Assembly: GCA_045837725.1 (NCBI GenBank)
Contig: JBEWZL010000270.1
Coordinates: 186,001-250,000, forward strand
Length of the DNA: 64,000 bases
Reading direction: 5' to 3'
Origin: Vermamoeba vermiformis
Lineage: Eukaryota > Tubulinea > Echinamoebida
A program made the position numbers and the translations under genes. Shown here piece by piece: positions 36,076 through 46,843 of this stretch. Under the pieces are notes generated by a model. It did not search any database. It worked only from the letters and a program-made list of their open reading frames with translations, and was not told the origin of the DNA. The first letter of the stretch is position 1. The number at the start of each line of letters is the position of its first letter.

Positions 36076-36327
36076 CTGCCAATGACACTCTTTCGGTAAA
36101 CTTTCTGCGGTCGCCCGTTCGATGCGTGCGCATTAAGCGGGCTGGTGGTGAATTGTCACTTACAAACGATTGGATCCGGAGAAAAAAAAAAGCAAGTTTA
36201 GTTGACCAGTGCAAAGTCCAGTACGGCGATTTAGTATAAAATTAGCTTTAATTTGTATCTAACACATTGACAACAAATTTTTGCACAGCAACACGAGCTG
36301 CATGCAATGTATTAGTCCGTAAAAGTT

Positions 36328-39300
36328 TTACTCGTCCTTTTTGACGTTCGTAGCGAACTTTTGTCTCTTGGTCGGGAAGAAGTCGATCGCGAAGAAAAAG
36401 ACGATCATCAAGATGTGCGGGATGAAGTACATTGCGGAGTACATCGCAATAGCTTCAGTGAAGCCCAAGAGCTAAAAATAGAAACACTTAGCTAAACGCT
36501 CGAACAATTATAATAAATAACCTTCAAATTATTAATTTAAGTAGCATTTGTTAATTATGAGATTTGAAGCAAATTTTTTGGTTGGATCCGGCAATTTTTT
36601 GGGCAGGATCCGACCTGAGATTATACATTTGGCATGAATATTTTGTACTTACGACGAAGGAAGAGAAGATGTAGCTGAGAGCCCAAGTGGTGGTAATGAT
36701 CGACAAGACATCGTAGAGCCACTTCAAGGGTTTGTTGTGCTCGACACCCTTCTCGTCAACATCCACAAAGTACGGGCGGAACTTTCTGCGCATTTCTGTT
36801 GGTAACAAAATCAGCACGTGATTATTACGAGAGATATTTCCTTATTTGGTAATATTGTGTATTTGTGATAACACTTACTGCGTGCCAACAAAGTAACGAG
36901 GGCAGCGAAACCGAATGAGAAGTAGTAGCCAGGATAGAATCCCTAATTAGGAAATGTCCGTTAAATAATGACACGTGTCATAATCAAAGCATTATTGGTC
37001 GATTAGAGCGATAAAATCACGTGTCATCATAAACAGTGAAAATTTTGCAGTGCGCGTGGTGGTAGCCGCAAGGATTTCCTTATTTGGCAAACAGTACTTA
37101 CGTGCCAGATGGCAGAGATGGTGTAGACAGCAATGACATCAAACTTCTTGTACTTGGTGGCAGCAACTCTGAAGTAAATATAGTACTTGAGCCACTTGTC
37201 CGTGCCCTTGTTCCAGCGCGAAGTCAATTCTTTGAAGTTTTGCGACAATTCTAAGCCGAGAGCTTCGACGTTAGAGGCACGTTGCCTAATTAGGAAATAT
37301 TGCAATTAGTCACCAACTCCTCAAAGTCACCGTGTAAAAAATACAAAAATCATAAAATACGATAAAACACGCATTATTTACGATTAGTTGGCATCACACT
37401 GCATTACCATATATGGGAATATGATTGCTATAATTGTCCGATACGTACCAGCTGTAAACAACTTTGCCGTTGACCTCCTTCTTGCCGCTGTAGCCGAGAC
37501 CAATGACGATGTTTGCACCTTCAGAAATCAACCAAGCAAAGTAGTACGTGCCTCGGCAGATTGTTGCGGAGATCCATTGGTAACCAAGTCTAAATTAGGA
37601 AAGCGTTAGAATTGTTGCAAAGTCTTCCCTCGAACAGATCAAAAAAATTCTTAGAGTACTACAGATCTAACTAACGATATTATAATACAATGTTTAGTAC
37701 TTACTTATAATAGTAAGGTCGTTGAGCAAACTCAGCGGTGGTCATGTAACGAACCGGCAAAAATCCTTGAGCGATGACCTCGACGACTGTGAACAAACCG
37801 TAGCCGAGTCTCAACAAGCCTTGGAAGAGAGCACCAGGAGGAATAGGTCCGGGGGTCTTGCCGGGCTGTAGAACAATATTACCATATTAGTACATGTATA
37901 TCTTTCGTACGAGCCAATAAAAATTAACGCAAAGTTCGATCCACGCAACAAAAAAATTATTCAATTTCCATTAAAATACTATTTAAAACTCTATATTCTT
38001 CCAATATTGCTATAGTATTAAATATTATTACGTACCACGCCAAACATGGTCATGTCAATGAAGTCCAAGTAGTCGCGCATCCAAAGAGTAGGGCCAGCCA
38101 AGAAAGTGGTGAAGAAGTAGACGTAGCCGTAGAATTCCAACAACGAAGCTTGTTTGGTCAAACGAGTCACTTGAAGCTTGGGGTGAACGAGTTTCTAGGA
38201 ATTAATCGTACGTTAAATTTGAACCAACTTTTAGATCTGATTGTTAAGGCCAAAAAAATAATTATAGATGCCATTAATAGCGCTAATAACGTACATCCTT
38301 CGGCAAAGTGCCATCATAGACGTCAAAGGCGTACATGGACAACTTCATCGTGAGAATCATTTGGGGACCAGTGAAGTCAAGTGACCAGCCCATGTAGTCC
38401 ACTGACATACGGTAGATGTGACTATATGATTATATTAGTATATAGTGGGACTATTTAGCGTTTAAAGCTCGATCTAGAATTAAAATTTGTAAGCGGATCT
38501 CGATCGACCGTTACACGAGCTTAGTTGACCATTAATAGCTCGATCATCGGCATTGTATTGTTAGTAGTGTTCAATATATCGCTTGTATGTAATATTTGAA
38601 TTGATATCAAGTGTTGTAAGCGATAAACGATTTGAGAGCAGATTTTGCCGTTTAATAATTAGAGTTACGTACCTGATCATAATATATAGAATAACGAATA
38701 CAAATACGACTCTATGAGCAATGCCATTGGGCAAGAACTTGACCATAAAGTAAACAATGGTCGAGGAAATGAACGAGTGCAAGATCTGCCAGCCAATGGT
38801 GAAGACACCGAACCAGACACCCAAAATAATACCAACGATGTGCTATAATATGAAGAATAATATTTGTTAGTTAACTGAGTCTTCGAAAGCTTGGAAGGAT
38901 AAATATTTCGTTTGGCGCTCTAAATTTAGCGCCGATAAAGGTATAGATTATAATTATAAGCAGCGTTATCAATAAATATAAAATAAATTATTAGATTTAG
39001 TGTGCCAAATTATTCAGGCAGTAACACCTGGGGATCAAGCTAAAAAATTGCAAACGAAAATAAATCAAATTATTAGTCGTGCAAATTAACTTCAATGGTG
39101 CGCTAAACCGAAGAGTGCTACAAAATATTATTAAATTATAATTAGCGCTTTAGAAATAATTTTTAAAAAGATATTTTAATTGAGCACCCGTTTAATAATT
39201 TATGTCATATTTACCTTCAAGGTAGGGATGTTAGGCAACAATCTGAACAATAGAGCAAGGGGATAGGCCAATAATAAGCAGAACACATATTTAGTCTTGT

Positions 39301-39397
39301 CGTGGGTCAAAAATCCGGATGCATCGGTGACGTATCTCAACTGGTTGTCCAAATAGGTGTTAAAATCACCTAATGGTCCTAAAGGAACTAATTCCAT
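36328..39397 (-). CDS. MBOAT lysophospholipid acyltransferase (LPCAT3/MBOAT/Ale1 type)
   Basis: ATG at 39397 (MELVPLGPLG); the frame stays open upstream without another ATG. About ten exons, polytopic. Family motifs: SRWNKGTDKWLKYY (the MBOAT Asn/Trp motif) and SAIWHGFYPGYY, which holds the catalytic His and matches the strongly conserved WHGFYPGYY of LPCAT3-like enzymes. A GLGYSG segment and DYLDFIDMTMFGV loops also fit. The enzyme re-acylates lysophospholipids in the Lands cycle at the ER. The protein ends ...NVKKDE, a dilysine KKxx ER-retrieval signal, in agreement with that location. Three of its introns end in CTAATT(T)AG, and two others contain TTATTTGG words. Confidence 0.88.
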
Positions 39398-39512
39398 ATT
39401 TAATAACGTCCTAATGTGGTCACGCGTCCAATAAAGGAACAAAAAAATTTGATCGCGAATCTTCCATAAAACTTTCGTTGGATCAACACAGGTCCAAACC
39501 TTATTACTATTT
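39398..39512. promoter_or_regulatory. Very short divergent promoter
   Basis: Only 115 bases separate the start codons of the MBOAT gene (minus) and the PH-domain gene (plus), so both promoters must overlap. CAATAAAGG at about 39430 is the only AT element of note. Confidence 0.4.
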
Positions 39513-40947
39513 ATGACTCAAGCTGCTATTATATTATCTCATCTACACCCAGACAATCGATTTGTCACATTCTCTACAACAGAAAGCAAACTTCAACTCC
39601 GACAATCCACCGATCAAACAAAATCCACGTCACAAAATCAAGATGTAGCCGAATTCAATACAGAAGAATGTTTATTTACAACATTACTATGCAGTGATAT
39701 ACTTATTGAACTATTATTACATTGTACACCCCAGATTTCAGCGTATCTACTAAACAAAGAAATTACCGCCATGTTGACGCGAACTGGCGATAAATTCGCA
39801 GAAAAAGCATGTAAACGTAAATGGAGCGATGCAACGCTCGAAAAATACGCTGCAAGAAGCTGGCAGGAGTGTTTTTGGCTGGTCGAGTAAGAAAATCCGT
39901 TCAAAAATTCAAACAAAATCCAAATAATTATTCGTTCAATCCTTTTATTATTGTTGTGCGCGGTATTTCATATTTTCAAGAACATACTAATATTTGTTCT
40001 GTTTAATTTAGCAAAGTGAAGAATCCAGAAACGTACGTTCACGTAAGTTCAAGAACACATTTAAATACATAAGCAATATTGTGCGAAGATTACGTCAGTA
40101 TAAATTATTTATGATCAATTTCGAGAATGGATTTTGACGTTTTCGAGTCAATTGGATGTCGACTTTTGAAGCAATACTTTGTTCTTGGGTCTCGTGCTTA
40201 ACCTTTTTATTACAGCGACCGATGCCGTACGCAACGAAGAATACCAAGGCAGGCTATTTAATTCACAAAGTAACACCTACTAAGGCTAAAAGAATCGCTG
40301 TAAGTCACGCTCTCAAACAATTTTTCATAGCGGATCCGCTTAACTTCGACACTCATCCAACAACTTCAAGCAATATTATACGATACTTTATATATGTACG
40401 TGTACTAACTGCCGGCCTCTAGCAAAAACAATGGTTGATCTTGAAAGGCAGTCTGTTGTTATCGTGCCGCAATGCGATGGAGTTGCGTCCTCACAACATC
40501 AAAGTTCTCACGCACGAATGTCACGCGTACTTGGCCACACTGCACGAACATCGTTCTCAAGGGCAATTTCACGTACATTTTCCTGATGACAAAACACTCA
40601 CTTTTGTTGCTGGCTCTGAAAAGGTACGAAACCCGTTACGCGTATTAATTCGGAAATAATTAGATCCGGTATATATGTTTGAAAATAATTCGTCATCCTT
40701 ATTGAAAGATGGATCCGGAGTTTAATTTCTTTACTTTTCGATCTTACTAATGTTTGATATGCAGGACGCAGAAGATTGGGTCAATGCGCTCAAAAGGACC
40801 ATTCAACGCTTGATCAATACAGAGATGAAACTGAACAAGAGTACCAGTTCACTGAACGACAGCGCGAGTTCTCTTTCACTGAACGGCAGTACGTCGTCAT
40901 TACTTTCGTTATCAATGAACGATATACTGCAATACATTCAACAATAA
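39513..40947 (+). CDS. F-box-like / PH-domain protein
   Basis: Five exons: 39513-39889, about 40016-40043, 40216-40302, 40430-40624 and 40764-40947, all phases consistent (DKVKNPETYVH|RPMPYATK...|QKQWLILKG). Residues about 75-125 (CSDILIELLLHCTPQIS...ACKRKWSD...SWQECFWLV) look like an F-box-type helical unit. A PH domain follows: GYLIHK, KQWLILKGSLLLSCRNA, GQFHVHFPDDKTLTFVAGSEKDAEDW and the final Trp helix WVNALKRTI. PH domains bind phosphoinositides or protein partners at membranes. The Ser/Leu/Asn-rich tail (SSLNDSASSLSLNGS) is disordered. A ubiquitin-ligase adaptor brought to membranes would be a reasonable guess. Confidence 0.7.
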
Positions 40948-41117
40948 ACATCGAGTTGATCGCAAAGGATGGATCCTTTACTATCAATAATAGGTTATTC
41001 CCATATGCAGTATTATTGCCTTGATGTATAATACAAGTCTTGCTTTTAATAATTTAATCTACCGAACTTGGATCCGTTACATTTACAAAAGAACAAGATC
41101 TGTTAACATGGGAGCCG

Positions 41118-43655
41118 TTATTGCACGAGGCACCGATCTGGTTACAAAAAAGAATATTAGTACAATTATGCATTATTGTTAATAATCAGCGTTGAATTTA
41201 TCATACCTCCTTTCTTCTTGCTCTCTTTCCACTTTTTGTATTGCCTTTCATAACCAAGGCCAGGCCACGACTTTTCAGCGACTTCAAAGTGTTCTGCAAG
41301 TGCCAAAAAGTCCTTTTTGTCTTTGATCGAGTTGTAGTTGACACGCATCAGCCAGATACAGTAAGTGTGTAGCTCCTTGTATCTCGCTCTGGAGATATTC
41401 GTCCACTCAAATACGTTTTTCAAATTGATCACTGATTCGACCAAAAAGTACTCAACCGATTGTGACATGCTCGTAGACCACTAAAAAATAATTAATTTCC
41501 TTATTTGGCAATTATTTCTGTTTGTTAGTTATAAATACGTACCCTTGCAGCCCATCGTATCAAACACTCTTGGTTGTGCGTGTATTCATCCACATCATGC
41601 GGCAACACTCCTTCGCTCGCAAATTTTAAGAAATGAGCGATGAATGAGGACGGTGCTTCAACTTCGATCTCTTTCATGTTCGGATCCGTCAATTCTTCTT
41701 GGAAGTATTTGGATCTGCACCATAACAACGCCTATTTAAGCGTCAGTATCATACTCTGGTTATTAATTAGTACTATCTCGTACCTTGATCGAATGAAATT
41801 TCTTGGAATCACCGGCGGCAATAATTTCAATGTCGTGCATTGTCTTGATATTCGCAGCAATTGACTTTTTCATTTGCGCTCGTCGATTGACTTCAATATA
41901 ATATGGCATTATTAATAAGGTTCAATAAATATGTTTAAATAGCGGCATACCAGTATAGTCAATGCCGCAAACCTTCGCCAATTGAATGAACTCGTTGGTG
42001 GGTGATTGTTTTGGTTTGCCATTGTAAATGAACTTGATGAACTCCAACAGCTCAACGTGTGACACTTCTGACACTGACACGATGCACACATTGTTGTCGC
42101 TCTTCGATGTGAAGTATCCGCCGAGTGGCGAGTGTTCGAGAACCAACTTCTCAAGTGATGGACAAGCACTGCACAGCACGAACTTGTGACAATATATCTC
42201 CCTATGGTATCGTTAGCAATCACGTCAAAGCTATATAAATGCACTATCGTACTTGTCTTCAACATGAAACACAACATCATGGAACAATTTTTCGTTGACT
42301 AACAGTTCCAACTCGTCACAAACATCAGCCCCTAAACGATAAAAAATCAAAATTAATTCTGTCATTACGTTCCGAAAGATTACAAAGTGAAAAAAGCTTC
42401 TCAATGAAATATTATATTAATGAGATATAATCATAATGAAAGTCCGTTACGTACCGTTAGTGAAGGCAGGTGGATCCGGCTTCGGTGGCATTTGCGGCTC
42501 ACTGTCACTGACAATAATACCAGCACCGACCCTAATTACATGGTCCATAGCTTCGTTTAGACCAACAAACGTCTTTGCAGAGACCTATAGCGCGTCAAAC
42601 ATTAGTCGGATCTGGTACTTTCAGTCTACTTTACACGTACCTCAAAGAATCCTGTGGCGCCAATCTGCTGTGCAAGGTCTAGTCCCTGAATAGTAGTGTT
42701 AATATTCGCGAAGGACAATAGTGCCACTATATTATTATAATCTCGGTGACAGTCCGCGTTTCGCGCTCCAGATCTGCACACGAAAAACTTTCTCGAACAC
42801 TATTTATATTATTATACTGATATCATAATAATAAGGTACCTGTTCAGTAGTTATGCATGATTGCCCTTTGGCTGCGAGCCGCTGGACCACCTCTTCGTTG
42901 TTACGAAGATCTGTTTTGGTCGCAAAAAGTACGAACGGTGCTTCAGGGCAGTGCTCCCTAAGTTCAGGAATCCACTGCAAGCGTAATTATTAATAATAAG
43001 ATCTTAACTAAAAGAGTTTCGAGTATTAAGTTTTGTCGATCTTGATCCTAGCTCGTTTTTTCGTACCTTTTGCGTGACGTTGAGGAACGAATCAGGATTA
43101 GCAACGCTATATGCAACAATAAAGACGCTTGTTTGTGGATAACTAAAATATAAATCGTATTTAGAATCATAAACCTGGTTTCGAAAAGTTGACGGGATCT
43201 GGATTTAGAATTTTGGATCTGCTTACCTAAGAGGTCTCAATCGATCGTAATCCGATTGACCTAATGAAAATCATAGTTAATGATGTTTATAGGGCAATTA
43301 ATTGCTTACCGGCAGTGTCCCAAAGTCCTACGCTAATTGGTCTACCGTCTACCATGATATTTGCCGAATATTCTGTATTAAATTAATAATAGAATATTAA
43401 TATTACCTATATGTGGTATTTACCATCGAAAACCGTCGGTGTATACTCCTCTATGAAATAAAAAATTATTAATCGAAAAATAATAGAAATTCGAGATTCG
43501 CTCAATTTACCAACCTGGAAAACTATTTGTGGTGTACGCAATATAAAATGAAGTCTAATCATTAATAAAATTAGTATTTTGGCTTCAAAATTACGGATTT
43601 GCTTTACCTTTCCAACGGCACCATCGCCGACCATAACAACTTTAATCGAAATCAT
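41118..43655 (-). CDS. RhoBTB-type GTPase with C-terminal CAAX box (copy 1)
   Basis: True ATG at 43655 ([16 protein letters not shown]). Many short exons. The GTPase is canonical: [23 protein letters not shown] with switch-I Thr, [15 protein letters not shown] with Gln61, ATKTDL and [10 protein letters not shown] linker ([13 protein letters not shown]) leads to a BTB domain ([49 protein letters not shown]), and a second BTB-like part follows ([14 protein letters not shown]...[14 protein letters not shown]). The last exon (about 41118-41135) completes KKGDRCLVQ, a CAAX prenylation box; its intron has a textbook TACTAAT branch point. RhoBTB proteins recruit CUL3 ubiquitin ligase and lack CAAX in animals, so membrane anchoring here is notable. 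Confidence 0.85.
41832..42330. repeat. BTB segment nearly identical to 47512-47995 (gene-conversion tract)
   Basis: The BTB exon of RhoBTB copy 1 and that of copy 2 differ at only a few bases over the central 210 (41972-42187 against 47645-47860), and flanking pieces are close, while the GTPase and C-terminal exons are widely diverged. Confidence 0.8.
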
Positions 43656-43949
43656 CTTGCTATTGCTGCCCACTGATTAATTAATATGAGCATAAATGAA
43701 CATTTCAAATGATTACGATACTCCTAACTGCCTTTCAGCTAACAGAGCACGTGCCACAATGGCGAAATTTCCCAACGACGCGGCACGCCATCCTCCCATA
43801 TTAACTAAAATGGCCGTACATTTATATCGTATTACATTTACATAATAAACTACGCAGCTGAATTGGCCTGAAGTCGAATTTCGCAGCCGGGCAAAATGAT
43901 CCAGTTTTATTATTGTAGCTTCGAAGCGTTTATCGCCAGGTTTATTAAC

Positions 43950-45085
43950 CTATTGCAGGAGACAACGCTCTATTTGCAGAAAAATCAGTTAAGATTACGC
44001 TTGCACCGAAATACTAACCTTTATCATTATTCTTCTTAACTTCAATCGCTCCGGTCGCAACTTTAGATACAAAATCCATCACGATCTTAAATTCTTCTGG
44101 ATTGGATTTACACACCTACAACAAACAGCAGCAATCAGATCCGTTCCACCCGATGACTTACGTCAGGCCTGTACGTACCTCAAAGTACCATGCAGCTTTA
44201 ATACGCTTTGCCATCTTCTTACCCTGCGTAGTATTCAAGTTTAGAAAGTATTTAATTGCAATAGCAAACGTACTTGTTCGGTAGTGATAGGTGCCTTTCC
44301 TTGCTGAGTAAGCGTTGCTATTATTTGCTCATCATTTCGCCGATCCGTTTGAGCAGCAACGAGCACGTAAGGAGCATTGGGACAGACGTGTTTAATTTCA
44401 GGAAGCCACTACAATAATTAAACAATTATTATTGTGTAAGTTACGGTCAAACATGCTCAAGTACTCAAATTTTACGACTTTACCTTTTCGGTGATATTCT
44501 CAAAGGATACAAGATCGGTAACTTGATAAACTATAATGAAAACGTTCGTGTCCGGGTATCTATGTGATATTAGGGCGGATCTAAAAGAAATTTTGAATTC
44601 AGAGCCTTACACCAAACATCGTAGGCGAATGTAGTCTTCATGACCTAACAATATCGGATTTAAGATCGTTTCTTGACTAGATTATATATACCATACCTGG
44701 TGCTTCCCACAGGACCAGTTTAACAGGTTTGTTTTCAACCGTTGCGTCTGCGTGAAATTCTATGACGGAGATCAGTTAAAATTTTATTTTAATTTTTTAA
44801 TAGTAGCAGAATGATGCTAGTTTGCTCTTACCTTCAAAAATGCGATTACCGTTCGCGTCGTCTTTAATAAAAAATTAATTTTAAAAATTCGAACGAAATA
44901 CAAATTGTTTGCAATTCAATTTGCCGTTGATGGTACATACCAGTCGTTTTGCAAGTTCCGAATGAGGACAAAAGAGATGTCTTGACGGGTTAGTCGCGGT
45001 TTACAAGTTACGTAACGGATTTGAAATTTACCTTGCCAACACCTTTGTCGCCGACCATCACTATTTTATAACTCGAAGTCTCCAT
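43950..45085 (-). CDS. Divergent Rho-like GTPase, short, CAAX (CLLQ)
   Basis: ATG at 45085 (METSSYKIVMVGDKGVGK). Eight or more tiny exons, about 175 residues. P-loop GDKGVGKT is intact, but switch I has no PTVFD motif (DANGNRIFEEF instead) and the DTAGQ motif has become WEAPGHEDY, so both Asp57 and Gln61 equivalents are changed. The base-recognition motif is AAQTDRR (Lys to Gln). The SAK region reads EVCKSNPEEF. The last exon gives KGERCLLQ-type ending (ERCLLQ, stop 43950-43952), a CAAX box. It is expected to be a poor or inactive GTPase, perhaps a membrane-bound pseudo-GTPase regulating its neighbours; that is inference. Introns are 50-110 bases. Confidence 0.75.
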
Positions 45086-45395
45086 GGTTGCTCTCAATAT
45101 TGCTGAACATTAGAAATTGTTCAAATGGAAACGATCACATGATTGCGAGTCTTTGAAATCTCCCGAATTTGGCTGCTCAGCTCCGTATCGTTGGATGCGA
45201 ACGCTTTAAATTCGAAACATGTTCTATTGTACAAGCATTGTTATGTTTGACTTAGTTCCATAATATAATCTTGATAATAGCATTATTTACTATAAGTATT
45301 TTTATTGGCTATTTACACTCAGCAAAAAGGTTCGGTCCGAATGGACGGAATACGATCGTGCTACATCGTCATCTAACACAAACCCAAGCGTGGAT

Positions 45396-46505
45396 CTACT
45401 GTACAAGACATCGCTCTGAGTACACATCAATTAGTTAGCTACGAATAATCAGTATATAGATATTACATACCCTTTTTATCCTTATCTTCCTTAGACGTAA
45501 TCAAGTGACGGAAGCCGACTTGCAAGGCAAATTCCATCGCCTCTCGCACATTTTCAACTTTCTTCGCACAAACCTAAGACAAAATGAATCCATATTATTT
45601 TCCTTATTTGGCGTTGCAGCGAGCTTACCTCAAAGAAACCTGCGGCGCCGATTTTTTTCGCAAGTTCCTGACCCTGTGGAGGCATTGTGTTAGTAATATG
45701 CTATAATAAACAGCGCTTTTATTATCGAAGCGTACCTGCTCAGTGGTAATGCAATGTTTTCCTTTTTCAGCAAGCTGCTGAATGAACGTTTCGTCAGTTC
45801 GTCGATCTGTTTGAGTAGCGACCAGCACGTATGGAACACCCGGGCAGTGTTTATTAATCTCTGGCAGCCACTATAATTAAAATAATAACGATTAAATGAA
45901 AAGTCAACTCCGGATCTGTGAAGAAATTTCATTAAGTACCTTTTGTGTGACATTAGCAAAGGAATCTGGCCTGCCTATACTATATGCGATAATAAAGACG
46001 TTCGTATTCGGATAGCTAAGCAAAATTTTAGCTTACAACACGAATTCGAAATTCAAATCTGCATCCTTACGAGAGGGGTCTTAAGTTATCGTATTCAGAA
46101 TTGCCTAAATTATGGGATTGCAATTATTATTCATTCGTTGGAATTCGAATCGTACCTGCTGTGTCCCTGAGCTGCATTTGGACCTCTTGATTTTCAACCG
46201 TTACGTTTGCCGAATAATCTTCGAAATGAAATTAATTTGGAAACGAGAAAATACTTATTAATGGTATTTACTGTCAAATATCAGCTTCATAAACTCCTCT
46301 TGCAAAGAAAAAATTAGTAATTATTTTTATTTATTAATTAAATTTGAAACTTACCAGGATACTCGTTTTGTACATACGTGAATAAGAAGCCGCTCTAAAA
46401 ATTGCGTAAAATTTACTTAACGGAAAGACTGCGAACGGATGTTTAAACAAAATTTACCTTGCCAACTCCGTAATCACCAACCATAACAATTTGGCAAGAC
46501 AACAT
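45396..46505 (-). CDS. Divergent Rho-like GTPase, short, CAAX (CLVQ)
   Basis: ATG at 46505 (MLSCQIVMVGDYGVGK), P-loop completed as GKSGFLFTYVQNEYP after the first intron. The switch I core is EEFMKLIFD (no Thr35 equivalent). Switch II is DTAGNSEYDNLRPLS, with Asn in place of Gln61. Base-recognition motif is ATQTDRR. The rest follows Rho closely: NVFIIAYSIGRPDSF, WLPEINKHCPG, GAAGFFEVCAKKVENV. A separate last exon adds ERCLVQ and a stop (45396-45398). Retained structure with changed catalytic residues suggests an atypical Rho, in the way Rnd proteins are, locked in one state and held at membranes by the prenyl group. Confidence 0.78.
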
Positions 46506-46843
46506 TCTTTTAATCGCTCTTGTTGTGGTTTTACAAATGAATTTGCTTTAAAGACTTCGCTTTAAGCGAAAACACGTAACGGCTGTATCTCCCGAAATCT
46601 CCCAGCATTGCCCTCGTGCAACCGCAGACGGATTCGAGTCCATTTGTAACAGTCGGCTATGGAAACAATCCTCATACAACAGGACACTCCCTGATATATC
46701 AACCATATATGGAATCGCCTCTCTAGCAAATGGTAGGCGTTTCTATGTCAGACGGTAACACCATTTTTATGGTTTTAAAGTTAGCATTAAATCATTAACC
46801 AAATTCATAATTTTTTTACAATTATAGACGATGGAAAGTGGAT
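46506..46843. other. Intergenic, no gene seen
   Basis: About 340 bases between RhoBTB copy 2 and the short Rho-like gene. No coding signal; CCATATATGG occurs at about 46703, which I take as chance. Confidence 0.5.

Noticed and set aside
36942-37294. CCTAATTAGG words as CArG transcription sites
   Set aside because: Both are exactly at 3' splice sites of the MBOAT gene on the minus strand, so splicing explains them.
39398-39442. Longer N terminus of the MBOAT protein
   Set aside because: The upstream extension has no ATG (begins at TTG); MELVPLG at 39397 matches the usual start of the family.
43656-43673. Longer N terminus of RhoBTB copy 1 (GSNSK...)
   Set aside because: It would start at GTG; the first ATG is at 43655 directly before the strand that leads to the P-loop.
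46703-46712. CCATATATGG as a regulatory site
   Set aside because: Such AT-rich palindromes are expected a few times in 64 kb at this composition.
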